From positions 310,001 through 374,000 of the forward strand of contig NZ_CP090557.1 in assembly GCF_021484805.1 (NCBI RefSeq): a stretch of DNA of 64,000 bases. The letters are read 5' to 3'. Positions 18,101-27,881 of the stretch are shown piece after piece. Made by a program: the position numbers and the translations under genes. The DNA is from Tellurirhabdus bombi. Its GTDB lineage: Bacteria; Bacteroidota; Bacteroidia; Cytophagales; Spirosomataceae. Below the pieces are notes generated by a model. The model was not told where the DNA came from, ran no database searches, and saw nothing but the letters and a program-made list of their open reading frames with translations. The stretch's first letter is position 1; every line of letters begins with the position of its first letter.

Positions 18101-18237
18101 TCTACAAAGGTAACGGATAATAAAAATCAATGCTATTTAAACCACTGCCTAAGTTGTATTCTCTAAACCATACTTTTTGAGCATTATTATTCATTAATTC
18201 GTTGTACCTTATTTAATTATTCGTTCGTCTGCCGTAA

Positions 18238-21200
18238 ATGCGTTCTTTCATCACTATATTCCTTAAAACACTGCTTTACACGCTTATCGTGGTTTTGCTG
18301 TTGTTAGGAACAGTGGTTATTGGGTTGCAAATACCGGTTATACAGACGAAAATTGCCCAGTACGCGGTAAAAAAAGTATCGACCGTTCTACAGTTTCCGG
18401 TCCGGATTGAGCGCGTTGCCATCCGCTGGTTCGATACACTTTCGCTCGAAGGGGTCAGCATCCAGAACCGTGACCAGCAACCGATGATTGATGTTGGACG
18501 CCTGGAAGTCAACTTCGACCTGAAAACCCTTATCGATAACCTCTCAACCAACGTTCATCTGGACGAGGTCCTGCTTTATCGTCCGGATGTCAAACTGAAA
18601 AAAAACGCTAAAACCGGTGATCTGAATATTGACGAGTTTATTGTCCGCATCAACGAACTGCTCAGCGATACAACCAAGCCGTCCATTCCAAACCAGAACG
18701 TACCTTTTACGATTGGCAAAGCCACGCTTCTCGAGGGTAAATTCACCTACGATGACCCCCGGGAGGGAAAAATGAAGGGGCGCGTTTTTGATTATAATCA
18801 CTTCACGATTAATAATATCAGCTCCCGACTGGAGAATTTTTTGCTGCTAGGTGATACCATTTCGATGGATGTCAGCCGACTGAAAGGCATCGACCGCCAG
18901 GCGCAACTGCGTATCCACCAGATCAATACTAAATTTCTGTACTGCGCCAAGCAGATGCGGCTAGACGATTTGTACGCGCACATCAACGGCTCTACGGTTC
19001 GCAACAAACTCATTTTTGATTACAAGCAATTTTCGGCCTTTAATGAATTTAACGACGAGGTGACCATGCGGGTCAACCTGCGGAATTCGACGGTGCGGGC
19101 GCAGGACCTGATTCCATTTACAGACTACTTTGTTAGGAATTTTGACGTGGCCAAAGCACAGGGCGACTTTGTCGGAACGGTGCGGAATTTTAAATTTAAA
19201 AACGCCGACATTCAGTTTGGCAAAGGCAGCCGGTTGGTGGGCGACATTGCGTTTAAAGGCTTGCCGGATGTTGACCGCACCACGGTTGATTTCCAATTTA
19301 AGCCTTCTTCCGTTCAGCTCGCTGACCTCAAGCCCTACTACTCTGACCCGGATTTTGACCGGGTTATGCAGAAGCTGAAAATTCTGGACTTCAATGCTAG
19401 CTACGTCGGCAAGTTCACCGATTTCAAAACCAAAGGCACCTTCAAGACCGCGCTGGGAGCCGTTGCGGGTGAATTAGCGCTCAAGCTGGCGGGAGATAAC
19501 GGGACATCTTACAGCGGCGATCTGCGGGTTAGTGATTTCAACGCCGGTGAGCTATTCGACGAGCAGGAACTCGTGCAACGCGTTGACGGACAAGCTAAAT
19601 TCAACGGGCGTGGGCTAACGCTTGCTACCGGTCGTCTGGATCTTGATGGTCGCTTTAACCGCATCGGATTTAAAGAATATAATTACCGCAATCTGGCTGT
19701 CCGGGGAAACTTCCAACAGTCGTATTTTGATGGACACATTAGCGTGCGGGATACCAATCTTTCCATCAACCTTGACGGAGAATTTGACCTGCGTGGGGAA
19801 AAGAATCAATTTGATGTCCACGGGCTGGTGCAACGAGCCGACTTGCGGGCGTTGGGTTTTCTGGGCGATTCGCTCACCATTCACAGTGAAATCGACGCCC
19901 AGCTAATCGGGAACAAACTGGATGAATTGGTTGGCACGGCCCGCTTTCGGAACGGCTATCTGACACTGGGTAAACGGAGCCTGATTGTAGATACCCTGTC
20001 CGTTTATTCCGAACTGGAAGGCCGGGAGCGCACCCTCACCATCGACTCCGATTTGCTGCGGGGAACGTTGCTGGGTGATTATCAAGTAACCCAGGCCGTG
20101 GACGACCTTCAGCGACTCGTTAAGGAATATAGCCTGAATTTTGCGGGAGATGCCGCCGGAATGGCCACTTATTACCGCAACAAACGGCCCACAACGGCCG
20201 CGCCTTACAGCATCGATTACGCCCTGCTGCTTAAAAACATTCAGCCGTTATTTAATTTTCTTTACCCAGATTTATACATTTCGCCCAATACGCACCTATT
20301 CGGTCGGTTTACGGTTGGGCGGACATCGCTGCTTACGCTGAATGGCTTTGTCGATACCCTGAAAGTGGACGATTATGCTTTCTACAAATCGTCCATTGAC
20401 TTGAACACGTCCAAATTCGTCAATTCGCCGGACGTTCTGGCATCGCTCATTTTCAACGCCAAACGGCAACAATTAGGGCCGCTGGCGCCTACAGAAGGGC
20501 TGGAAGCGGAAGCCTCCTGGGATGTTAATCACATTGATTTTACCAGTAGTTTGAAGCAGGTATCCAGTACGAACCGCGCCAACCTGAATGGTTCGCTTAC
20601 CTTCAAGGGTGATGCCATTGATCTGGAGCTTCGTAATTCGCGGTTCCGGCTGCTGGACAGCCTCTGGACTGTTTCGCCGGATAATCTGATTCGGATTGTG
20701 GGCAATGATGTGTATGTGAATAACCTCGCTATTTCCAACCAGAATCAATTCATCGCCGCCAGTGGGAATATTTCGGGAGATACCGCGCAAACGCTAAAAG
20801 TTGAGGCACGGAATTTTTTGCTGCAAACCCTGAATCCGGTTTTAAACACCAACATTTCCGGAACCGCCAACGGAACGGCCAGCCTGCGCGACCTTTATGG
20901 CCTGAAGCTACTGGACGGTCAGATGCGGATTGACTCGTTAAAGTACAATAATTTTCTGGTCGGGAATGTCACCAACCGCAGTGTACTGGATCGATCCAAC
21001 CGCGTCAATATCGAAGCAAAAATAAATCGGTACAATCGGGATGTAGTGAACGTGACTGGTTTTTACGACCCCAGCAAATCGTCCGAAACCCCGCTGAATT
21101 TGAAAGCCTCCCTGAACGGGGCCGATTTGCGCTTATTGGAGCCGTTTACAAAAGGCTATTTCTCCAATCTGGCAGGCTCAGCCGCCGGTGTCGTGACAAT

Positions 21201-22824
21201 TTCGGGTAAGCCAACAGGTCCCTTGATGAACGGTTCTATTGATGTCAAAGGCGGTCGGGTACGCATTGACTACCTGAAGGCGGACATTGCCTTTGAGGAT
21301 AAAATTTATTTCGAAGAACACGAGATTCGGGCCCGGCGCATGGAGCTAACCGACCCGGATGGCAACAAAGCCATTCTACGGGGCGGGGTGTATTTTCCGG
21401 ATTACAACTATTTCCAGCTTGATCTGACGGCAGAAATGAAGAATTTCAAAATCCTGAATACGACCGCTAAAGACAATGAACTGTTTTACGGAACGGCGAT
21501 TGCAACGGGCCGTGTCAACCTTTCCGGTCCCGTTGATAACCTAAGCATCAAGGCTGACGTAACCAGCAACCGGGGAACACGCATTTTCATTCCGCTTGAC
21601 CAAGCGGTAAGTGTCAGCGACGAAAGTCTTATCCGCTTTATCAACGTAAAAGCGCCCGTTGACACCACCAAACACCCAGAGGTCGATATGTCGGGGATTA
21701 AGATGGATTTTAACCTATCCATCACGCCAGATGCTTATTGCGAAATCCAACTCGACCGGCAGACCGGCGATATTATTAAAGCCTACGGAAACGGCCAGAT
21801 TGGAATGCGGATCGATACCAAAGGGGATTTTACCATGACGGGTACGTATGAGATTGAGCGCGGCGAATACACGTTTACCTTTGAAAACATCATTAACAAG
21901 AAATTCCAGATTCTGAATGATAGCCGCATTACCTGGACCGGCGATCCTTACGAAGCAATGGTTAACGTCAAGACGGCGTACACGCAGTTTGCTTCGCTAA
22001 AACCCCTGCTTCAGACAACGCCCACCACTGCTAATGCGCTTGACCAGAACCGCCGCTACCCCGTCGATTTGCTGATTGATCTGAAAGGTCGTTTACTGGC
22101 TCCTGAGATTGCGTATGATCTGAAAGTAAAGGAATATCCGCAGCAGCCTGATTTCCGGCAGGCGGTTACCGCTTTTGAATCGCGGCTTAAAAGCAACGAA
22201 CAGGAACTGGGCCGACAGGTAAGTAGTATTCTGTTGTTCAGCCAGTTGTTGCCACCTGATGGTGGTTTCTTTGATCCTGCTACTACAGGAACGGGGGGCA
22301 CTGTGGTTGGTTCTGGCGTAACTAATAGTTTAAGCGAGCTTATTTCCAACCAGTTAAGTCGTCTGGCTTCCACTTTAGACAAAAACCTCGACGTTGGCGT
22401 CTCACTGAATGGCCTGGACCAAAACCTGGTTAATAACCTGCAGGTGCGGCTCTCCTACCGCTTTAACGACCGTTTTCGGATAAGCCGGGACGGTGGATTT
22501 ACGTACGGTCAGAACCAGACAAATGCCGCTAGTCTTCTGGGTGAGTGGACGCTGGAATATTGGGTTACGCCCGATGGCAAGGTAAAATTGAAGATGTACA
22601 ACCGCAACCAGATGAACCAGCTGGCCACGCTCAGCACCATCGGGCCGGGTACGTTTACGACGGGTGGTGGCATGAGTGTTCAGTATACGCGCTCCTTCAA
22701 TACCCTCTTTGGAAAGCAACCGGAACCGCCCCAACCCGGTATCCGTTCAGCGCAGCCGAACACGCCCCGCCGCACCTCTTCTGCCTCCAGCGACGCTTCG
22801 CTTTTGCAGGACCTCGACTTGTGA
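18238..22824 (+). CDS. tamB: TamB-like translocation/assembly module protein (DUF490)
   Basis: A 1528-residue inner-membrane-anchored periplasmic protein. One N-terminal membrane helix (about 8-30) is followed by a very long series of amphipathic beta strands, the AsmA/TamB bridge fold, and a C-terminal TamB domain recognisable from about residue 1100 on (GDFTMTGTYEIERGEYTFTFENIINKKF, ITWTGDPYEAMVNVKTAY, DLLIDLKGRLLAPEI). Such proteins span the periplasm and are thought to move phospholipid or assist outer-membrane protein assembly. No TamA/BamA partner is adjacent. The low-complexity Pro/Ser/Thr tail after residue 1495 is typical. Confidence 0.88.
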   Translation: MRSFITIFLKTLLYTLIVVLLLLGTVVIGLQIPVIQTKIAQYAVKKVSTVLQFPVRIERVAIRWFDTLSLEGVSIQNRDQQPMIDVGRLEVNFDLKTLIDNLSTNVHLDEVLLYRPDVKLKKNAKTGDLNIDEFIVRINELLSDTTKPSIPNQNVPFTIGKATLLEGKFTYDDPREGKMKGRVFDYNHFTINNISSRLENFLLLGDTISMDVSRLKGIDRQAQLRIHQINTKFLYCAKQMRLDDLYAHINGSTVRNKLIFDYKQFSAFNEFNDEVTMRVNLRNSTVRAQDLIPFTDYFVRNFDVAKAQGDFVGTVRNFKFKNADIQFGKGSRLVGDIAFKGLPDVDRTTVDFQFKPSSVQLADLKPYYSDPDFDRVMQKLKILDFNASYVGKFTDFKTKGTFKTALGAVAGELALKLAGDNGTSYSGDLRVSDFNAGELFDEQELVQRVDGQAKFNGRGLTLATGRLDLDGRFNRIGFKEYNYRNLAVRGNFQQSYFDGHISVRDTNLSINLDGEFDLRGEKNQFDVHGLVQRADLRALGFLGDSLTIHSEIDAQLIGNKLDELVGTARFRNGYLTLGKRSLIVDTLSVYSELEGRERTLTIDSDLLRGTLLGDYQVTQAVDDLQRLVKEYSLNFAGDAAGMATYYRNKRPTTAAPYSIDYALLLKNIQPLFNFLYPDLYISPNTHLFGRFTVGRTSLLTLNGFVDTLKVDDYAFYKSSIDLNTSKFVNSPDVLASLIFNAKRQQLGPLAPTEGLEAEASWDVNHIDFTSSLKQVSSTNRANLNGSLTFKGDAIDLELRNSRFRLLDSLWTVSPDNLIRIVGNDVYVNNLAISNQNQFIAASGNISGDTAQTLKVEARNFLLQTLNPVLNTNISGTANGTASLRDLYGLKLLDGQMRIDSLKYNNFLVGNVTNRSVLDRSNRVNIEAKINRYNRDVVNVTGFYDPSKSSETPLNLKASLNGADLRLLEPFTKGYFSNLAGSAAGVVTISGKPTGPLMNGSIDVKGGRVRIDYLKADIAFEDKIYFEEHEIRARRMELTDPDGNKAILRGGVYFPDYNYFQLDLTAEMKNFKILNTTAKDNELFYGTAIATGRVNLSGPVDNLSIKADVTSNRGTRIFIPLDQAVSVSDESLIRFINVKAPVDTTKHPEVDMSGIKMDFNLSITPDAYCEIQLDRQTGDIIKAYGNGQIGMRIDTKGDFTMTGTYEIERGEYTFTFENIINKKFQILNDSRITWTGDPYEAMVNVKTAYTQFASLKPLLQTTPTTANALDQNRRYPVDLLIDLKGRLLAPEIAYDLKVKEYPQQPDFRQAVTAFESRLKSNEQELGRQVSSILLFSQLLPPDGGFFDPATTGTGGTVVGSGVTNSLSELISNQLSRLASTLDKNLDVGVSLNGLDQNLVNNLQVRLSYRFNDRFRISRDGGFTYGQNQTNAASLLGEWTLEYWVTPDGKVKLKMYNRNQMNQLATLSTIGPGTFTTGGGMSVQYTRSFNTLFGKQPEPPQPGIRSAQPNTPRRTSSASSDASLLQDLDL

Positions 22825-22957
22825 TCTCTATAGATTCAACCATTGGGCTTTCTTGCTCTAATTTCTCACTCTTTTCAAACTTTCAGTAGGCTGCTCAGTT
22901 TTAGTGATACTTACCCAAGTACGCTTATTTTCATTCTGTATTTACGTTAAAACGATC

Positions 22958-23155
22958 ATGGCAACTGAACTTAATAACGACCTGACCGAAGAGCCTACAA
23001 CAGGGGCGCATTATCCAAGTGATATGGCAAACAGTGGGTACGGTGGCTCTGCTGCTGCGCCAAATGATGATGATGATCTGGATCTAGAAGATGAAGAAGC
23101 TCTGGATGATGATGACGAAGAATTCATCGACGACGAAGACCTTGAAGATGAATAA
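22958..23155 (+). CDS. Small highly acidic protein, 65 residues
   Basis: Starts at the Met preceding ATELNNDLTEEP; an upstream Met at 22904 gives an unlikely hydrophobic extension. The second half is almost entirely Asp/Glu (DDDDLDLEDEEALDDDDEEF and onward), with no Cys, no membrane segment and no recognised family. It is probably disordered. It precedes another small hydrophilic ORF on the same strand. Function unknown. Confidence 0.6.
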   Translation: MATELNNDLTEEPTTGAHYPSDMANSGYGGSAAAPNDDDDLDLEDEEALDDDDEEFIDDEDLEDE

Positions 23156-23196
23156 ATAAGCTCGTTACTGGATAATAACCCATAAACACCAACACG

Positions 23197-23349
23197 ATGG
23201 AATCCCAACAGGAACCGAACGAAGAAAACCAGGAAAATCCCGAAGATACGGCACCCGATAGCGAAACGCAGTCTTCCGCTGCCAGCTCGCGCGGTACCCG
23301 GGGCACCGACGATCATAAAGCGCCGAATGCACCAGCAGAAGGAGAGTAA
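23197..23349 (+). CDS. Small hydrophilic protein, 50 residues
   Basis: ATG at 23197 opens a 50-codon frame starting MESQQEPNEENQENPEDT and ending NAPAEGE, rich in Glu, Gln, Asn, Ser and Pro. It lies 41 bases after the acidic protein gene and directly before a strong terminator, so the pair probably forms one small transcript. Composition suggests an intrinsically disordered protein. No family recognised. Confidence 0.5.
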   Translation: MESQQEPNEENQENPEDTAPDSETQSSAASSRGTRGTDDHKAPNAPAEGE

Positions 23350-23351
23350 AC

Positions 23352-23380
23352 GAAAAGGGTCGCTTCGAAGCGACCCTTTC
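23352..23380. terminator. Bidirectional terminator
   Basis: A nearly perfect palindrome centred on TTCGAA with GGGTCGC/GCGACCC arms, flanked by A- and T-runs, between the small ORF and the convergent menF gene. Confidence 0.85.
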
Positions 23381-23382
23381 CA

Positions 23383-24603
23383 TTATAAAGCGTTTAATAA
23401 AGTTTGACACTTAAGCTCCGTTTCGCGCCATTCTTTGGCTGGCACCGAGTCTTCTGTGATGCCCGCTCCCGCATACAGCAACCCTTCCCGTCCTTCCAGT
23501 TTCATGCAGCGCAGATTAACAAATAGATTGGTTTCGTGCCGCACATTCACCGGCCCGAGGTAACCGCTATATAATTCACGGTCATAGCCTTCGTTTGCCA
23601 GAATAAAATCAATAGCCTGGTCGCGGGGCATTCCACAAACTGCCGAAGTCGGATGCAGCAGTTGCAGCATCACGGTTGCCAGTTGCGGAAAATTAACGGC
23701 CTGTGTATCTACCGAAAAATCCGTTCTCAGGTGCAGCAGATTGCCCGCTACGACGGTTTTTGGTCCTTCTTCCGTAAATTCACGGAGCCGTATTTTTTTG
23801 AAACAGCTAATAATATACCGACAAACCAGGGCTTGTTCTTCAATTTCTTTCTGCGTCCATTGCGCCTCCGAAGGTCGTTTGAGCCGCCCTTCTGAATCAT
23901 ACGCCGACTGGGTTCCGGCCAGGGCTACCGTTCGGAAAATACCGTTTACATCTTGGCTAACCAACCGTTCGGGCGTGGCACCGAGCCAGATCTGGTTACG
24001 GTCGGGCAGGTAAATCGCCGAAACAAAAGCCGTTGGATAGGCCAGACAAAGCCGGTTGAAGAGATCAATCACATCCGGATACTGCGCAAAACGAATGGCT
24101 TTAGTCCGCGAAAGCACCACCTTGCGCATCTCGCCCCGACCCAGCATCCGCACCGCGCGCTGCACGATTTCCTCGTAGCGTTCCTGGTCGTGAATGGTAG
24201 GCGGCGTCAATCCCGATTTATCAGCTGACGGTGTAGGCTTGAGCGGTTGCGTCACTTTTTTCCAGAAAGGAGCAACCACAGGATGATCAGCGGCGTAGCG
24301 ACTTTGCTCATTCTGAAGACTCCCTTCTTCTCCAAACTGCCAGTATAAATCAGCCTTCAGAAAAAGCGTCTGCTGGTTTTCAGAATTGATAAACGGGCTA
24401 ACGGCAAAGCCCATTGGCAGCTCATCAAAATCCATGGCTGCGGCTTCTACTTTACCCGATGTATCAACAAGAAGTTCTTTGCTTTTTTGGTTTGGCAACC
24501 GCCAGAGAGCGGCAGCAAAGCCCGATGAACAGGCCGCCTGCCAAAGCGTATGCGGAGTGGGTACGGTGGTAACGATCGTTGAAGAAGTTTGGCGACTTTT
24601 CAT
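23383..24603 (-). CDS. menF: Isochorismate synthase
   Basis: A 406-residue chorismate-utilising enzyme that converts chorismate to isochorismate, the first dedicated step of menaquinone synthesis. The N-terminal 130 residues are variable; the catalytic domain runs from about 140 to the end with GEMRKVVLSRTKAI, IWLGATPERL, VALAGTQ, ELYSGYLGPV and LYAGAGITEDS, the usual chorismate-binding motifs. Downstream context supports menaquinone rather than siderophore synthesis: the gene preceding it on this strand is a hotdog thioesterase of the DHNA-CoA hydrolase type. Bacteroidota rely on menaquinone as respiratory quinone. Confidence 0.88.
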   Translation of the reverse strand: MKSRQTSSTIVTTVPTPHTLWQAACSSGFAAALWRLPNQKSKELLVDTSGKVEAAAMDFDELPMGFAVSPFINSENQQTLFLKADLYWQFGEEGSLQNEQSRYAADHPVVAPFWKKVTQPLKPTPSADKSGLTPPTIHDQERYEEIVQRAVRMLGRGEMRKVVLSRTKAIRFAQYPDVIDLFNRLCLAYPTAFVSAIYLPDRNQIWLGATPERLVSQDVNGIFRTVALAGTQSAYDSEGRLKRPSEAQWTQKEIEEQALVCRYIISCFKKIRLREFTEEGPKTVVAGNLLHLRTDFSVDTQAVNFPQLATVMLQLLHPTSAVCGMPRDQAIDFILANEGYDRELYSGYLGPVNVRHETNLFVNLRCMKLEGREGLLYAGAGITEDSVPAKEWRETELKCQTLLNAL

Positions 24604-24702
24604 TTACTACAAAAAACAGTAGAGTATATAGGGATAACAAGTCGATTCACGTTTTTATCCCATGAGCCAGAAATTTTTCTAGTTTATAGTTAAGGTCTAG
24701 GA

Positions 24703-25125
24703 TTATTTCCGAATATCTACAACGGCCGTGGTTAGTCGGCTGATGCATACCAGCCTGTCTTCTTCGTCGGTGATGCGAATATCCCAGACATGGGTAGTAC
24801 GGCCCCGGTGTATGGGCGTGCATTTGCCGTAGACCCAGCCTTCGCGCACGGATCGGATGTGATTGGCATTGATTTCAACGCCCACTGCCCGCTGCTCTTC
24901 TGGATTTTCCAGGGACAAAAAAGAAGCAATACTCCCCAGTGATTCGGCCAGCACAACCGAGGCTCCTCCGTGCAAAAGTCCGAAAGGCTGGTGCGTTCGC
25001 TCATCAACGGGCATGCGGGCAACAATAAAATCTTCCCCGATTTCGGTAAACTCAATCCCCAAAAGAGTTACAATTGATTTGTTATGAAAGGGTTTAAGTG
25101 ATTCTAATGTCCATTTATGCTTCAT
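24703..25125 (-). CDS. menI: PaaI/YdiI-type hotdog thioesterase, probable DHNA-CoA hydrolase
   Basis: A 140-residue single-hotdog protein. THQPFGLLHGGASVVLAESLGS carries the family's substrate-binding HGG and the catalytic Glu of the YdiI/PaaI group, and VGVEINANHIRSVREGWV is the second conserved strand-helix unit. Because it precedes menF on the same strand, hydrolysis of 1,4-dihydroxy-2-naphthoyl-CoA is the likeliest role, though the enzyme class is promiscuous. I use the Met at 25125 (MKHKWTLESLKPF); the longer form adds a Lys/Arg-rich stretch that lies across the opposite gene's promoter. Confidence 0.75.
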   Translation of the reverse strand: MKHKWTLESLKPFHNKSIVTLLGIEFTEIGEDFIVARMPVDERTHQPFGLLHGGASVVLAESLGSIASFLSLENPEEQRAVGVEINANHIRSVREGWVYGKCTPIHRGRTTHVWDIRITDEEDRLVCISRLTTAVVDIRK

Positions 25126-25207
25126 CTTGTGCTTATTTTTTCGTAATTTTGCCCTCGTTTTCAGCCGGCCTTTATTCCGGTTCAACTTAGTCAGCAAAAG
25201 TAACAGC

Positions 25208-25849
25208 TTGAAACAAAAAAAAATATACCTGATTCGCCACGGAGAAACGGATTACAACCGCCGGGGGGTAGTACAAGGCAGTGGCGTTGATGCTGATTTG
25301 AACGCGATGGGTCGTGCCCAGGCGGCAGCTTTTTATCAGGCTTACCAGCACATTGCCTTCGATAAGATTTATACCTCGAAACTCAGACGCACACTCCAGT
25401 CCGTCGAGCAGTTTATTGAAGCAGGTATTGCCTACGAAAGCCACGAAGGGCTGAACGAGATTAGCTGGGGCCTGCGTGAAGGCAAAATGCCCAATAGCCT
25501 CGATAACGAATACTACCGGGATTTGATTAATAACTGGAACAACGGCAACACGGACATGCCAACCGAGCAGGGCGAAAGCCCGGAGGATGTCATGCATCGG
25601 CAGAAGCCCGTTATCGATCTCATCATTTCCCGTCCCGAAGAAAGTACGGTTTTGGTAGCCATGCACGGCAGAGCCATTCGGATTCTGCTGCCCTGGTTAA
25701 TTGGCCAACCGCTTTCCACCATGGATCAGTTTGAACACAGCAACCTGTGCCTGTATATTCTGACCTATTCATACGAAACCTCTGAGTTTACCATTGAAGT
25801 CTCCAACGACAGCACGCACCTGATGACGCTGGTTGTTCCCCAGGCTTGA
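25208..25849 (+). CDS. Histidine phosphatase family protein
   Basis: A protein of 213 residues from a TTG start, beginning with KQKKIYLIRHGETDYN, the RHG catalytic motif of the phosphoglycerate-mutase-like superfamily. IYTSKLRRTLQSVEQF, LNEISWG and VLVAMHGRAIRILLPWL supply the other catalytic Arg, Glu and His. The annotated-looking ATG at 25127 would add 27 unrelated residues and lies upstream of an exact TAATTTTG hexamer (25144-25151), so I prefer TTG at 25208. Substrate unknown; candidates range from phosphoglycerate to cofactor phosphates. It is divergent from menI. Confidence 0.8.
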   Translation: MKQKKIYLIRHGETDYNRRGVVQGSGVDADLNAMGRAQAAAFYQAYQHIAFDKIYTSKLRRTLQSVEQFIEAGIAYESHEGLNEISWGLREGKMPNSLDNEYYRDLINNWNNGNTDMPTEQGESPEDVMHRQKPVIDLIISRPEESTVLVAMHGRAIRILLPWLIGQPLSTMDQFEHSNLCLYILTYSYETSEFTIEVSNDSTHLMTLVVPQA

Positions 25850-25857
25850 TGCAAATA

Positions 25858-25923
25858 AATCATGCACAAGGCGTAATTTAAAGCTATCCAAGTGGCTTTT
25901 TTCATTACGCCTTGTGCATGATT
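25858..25923. terminator. Long inverted repeat, probable terminator
   Basis: Perfect 20-bp arms (25858-25877 and 25904-25923) around a 26-base loop that ends in a T-run. It directly follows the histidine phosphatase stop codon. The arms are longer than in the other terminators here. Confidence 0.6.
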
Positions 25924-26025
25924 CGTTTACCCTCTAAATTCCCCACCGGTGTAATAAACGCCTACATACATCCAAAAAATTGTATCTTCGACTTTTAGTA
26001 ACTTTTATTGAGAGTCATGTAGACG

Positions 26026-27096
26026 ATGTCGAAAAGGAAGACTTATTGGTTATGTCAAATAATCGGGTGGACCTCACTCGTGATGTTTGAATTTGGTGCT
26101 TATACACTTGAATATGGCTTTGTCCAGGAATATTTTTTTCTGGCTTTAGCCAATATATTGTTAGGAATTATTCTGACTCACCTTTACCGCCTTATGATTC
26201 AGCGGTGGAATTGGGTGCGGCTGCCTCTTATCCAGTTAATCCCACGCGTTCTTGCATCGGTTTTTGTGCTGTCGGCCATTATGACGATGGTCAATTTACC
26301 GATTGACCACGTTCTGGTTCCAGAAACGCTGGTGCACGAGCCTTTGATCATCATGGGTTATTTATTATCCTGGGGGAAAAGTATCCTGGCGTGGGTGCTG
26401 AGTTACACGGTCTACCTCTATACGGAGCAGAATCGGAACGCGGCCATTGAAACAATCCTGCTGAAAACGTCCATCCGGGAAACCGAGGCGAAAGTGCTTC
26501 GGTCGCAATTGAATCCGCATTTTGTCTTTAACGCCCTGAATAGCATTCGGGCGCTGGTGCTGGAAAACCCGTCTAAAGCGCAGCAGGGCATTACGCAACT
26601 TTCCAACATCCTGCGCAACTCGTTGCTGGCTGATCGCCGCAAAACGGTTGAATTACGGGAAGAGATAAAGACCGTTGAAGATTATCTGGAGTTGGAAAAA
26701 GTCCGGTATGAAGACCGTTTGAACGCGCGCCTGAAAGTTGACCCCAAAACCCATTATTTGCAGGTCCCACCCATGATGTTGCAAACGCTCGTCGAAAATG
26801 CCATCAAACATGGCGTTCAGAAGGCCATTGGCGGTGGATTTGTGGAACTGACAAGCTGGTTGGAAGACAATCTTCTTCACATCCGCATTCGAAATACAGG
26901 CGCACTGGGCGACACAGAAGCATCCAATGGATTTGGGTTAAAGAATACATCCCAGCGGCTGGAACTACTCTACGGTCCCGAAGCCAGTTTTCGGATCCGG
27001 CAGGAAACGCCCGATGTGGTGTGCGCCGATGTCGTTATGCCCATGCAATCAGACAGCATCTTAAAAAGAACAGACACACAGAAAGTAACTAGTTAG
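26026..27096 (+). CDS. LytS/YehU-type sensor histidine kinase
   Basis: A 356-residue membrane histidine kinase. Four hydrophobic helices fill about residues 8-132, followed by the His_kinase motif RSQLNPHFVFNALNSIRALV with the phosphoacceptor His165, and an HATPase domain (MMLQTLVENAIKHGV, RIRNTGALG, NGFGLKNTSQRLELLYG). It has no separate periplasmic sensor domain. The LytTR response regulator starts one base after its stop, so the two form a cognate pair. The signal is not evident. Confidence 0.93.
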   Translation: MSKRKTYWLCQIIGWTSLVMFEFGAYTLEYGFVQEYFFLALANILLGIILTHLYRLMIQRWNWVRLPLIQLIPRVLASVFVLSAIMTMVNLPIDHVLVPETLVHEPLIIMGYLLSWGKSILAWVLSYTVYLYTEQNRNAAIETILLKTSIRETEAKVLRSQLNPHFVFNALNSIRALVLENPSKAQQGITQLSNILRNSLLADRRKTVELREEIKTVEDYLELEKVRYEDRLNARLKVDPKTHYLQVPPMMLQTLVENAIKHGVQKAIGGGFVELTSWLEDNLLHIRIRNTGALGDTEASNGFGLKNTSQRLELLYGPEASFRIRQETPDVVCADVVMPMQSDSILKRTDTQKVTS

Positions 27097-27097
27097 C

Positions 27098-27832
27098 ATG
27101 AAAGCCCTTATTGTAGACGACGAACGGTTAGCCCGGAATGAACTGCGCCGCTTGCTGGACAACTTCCCCAAAATTGAAATCATCGGTGAAGCACCCAACG
27201 CCGACGAAGCCCTGAAACTGATTGATGAACTACAGCCTGAGTTGCTGTTTCTGGATATTCAGATGCCGGGTAAGAATGGCTTTGAGCTCCTATCATCTAT
27301 TGAAGGAAAGTCGCCTGAGGTAATCTTCACGACTGCCTACGACGAATACGCCATCAAGGCTTTTGAATACAATGCGCTGGATTACCTGCTGAAACCCATT
27401 GATTTGCCCCGGTTATCGGAGGCCATTCACCGCGTTGAAGAGAACCAGCATCAGCACACGGAGCCAGAAGCTATCCCCCGCGAAAACACCCGGATGTTGG
27501 GCGAGAACGATCAGGTTTTTGTTAAGGATGGCGAAAAATGCTGGTTTGTCAAGTTGGGTAAGGTGCGGCTATTCGAGTCAATGGGTAATTACGTTCGCCT
27601 GCATTTCGACGACCAGAAGCCACTCGTTCTGAAGTCGCTGAACAGCCTGGAAGATCGCCTGGACCCCAACACGTTTTTCCGCGCTAACCGCAAGCACATC
27701 ATTAATCTGCAATGGATTGAAAAAATTGAACCCTGGTTCAGCGGGGGCTTGCTTGTTAACCTTCGTGGTGGCGATAAAATTGAAATCAGCCGTCGGCAGG
27801 CCATTCGGTTTAAAGAACTGATGAGCCTTTAA
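27098..27832 (+). CDS. LytTR-family response regulator
   Basis: A 244-residue regulator. The receiver domain (1-120) has acidic residues DDE at 7-9, phosphoacceptor Asp53 in LLFLDIQMPG, and a Lys in DYLLKPI; the LytTR DNA-binding domain follows from about 145 (VFVKDGEKCWFVKLGKVRLFES, FRANRKHIINLQWIEKIEPW). Cotranscribed with the kinase gene. Its target operon cannot be told from this window. Confidence 0.95.
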   Translation: MKALIVDDERLARNELRRLLDNFPKIEIIGEAPNADEALKLIDELQPELLFLDIQMPGKNGFELLSSIEGKSPEVIFTTAYDEYAIKAFEYNALDYLLKPIDLPRLSEAIHRVEENQHQHTEPEAIPRENTRMLGENDQVFVKDGEKCWFVKLGKVRLFESMGNYVRLHFDDQKPLVLKSLNSLEDRLDPNTFFRANRKHIINLQWIEKIEPWFSGGLLVNLRGGDKIEISRRQAIRFKELMSL

Positions 27833-27839
27833 TACCTTC

Positions 27840-27875
27840 AAAGCACATTGTTTAGTGAACTGAACAGTGTGCTTT
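27840..27875. terminator. Terminator after the two-component genes
   Basis: Thirteen-pair stem with one G-T wobble (27840-27852 with 27863-27875) and a 10-base loop, between the regulator gene and the convergent TPR gene. Confidence 0.75.
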
Positions 27876-27881
27876 GCTCCT

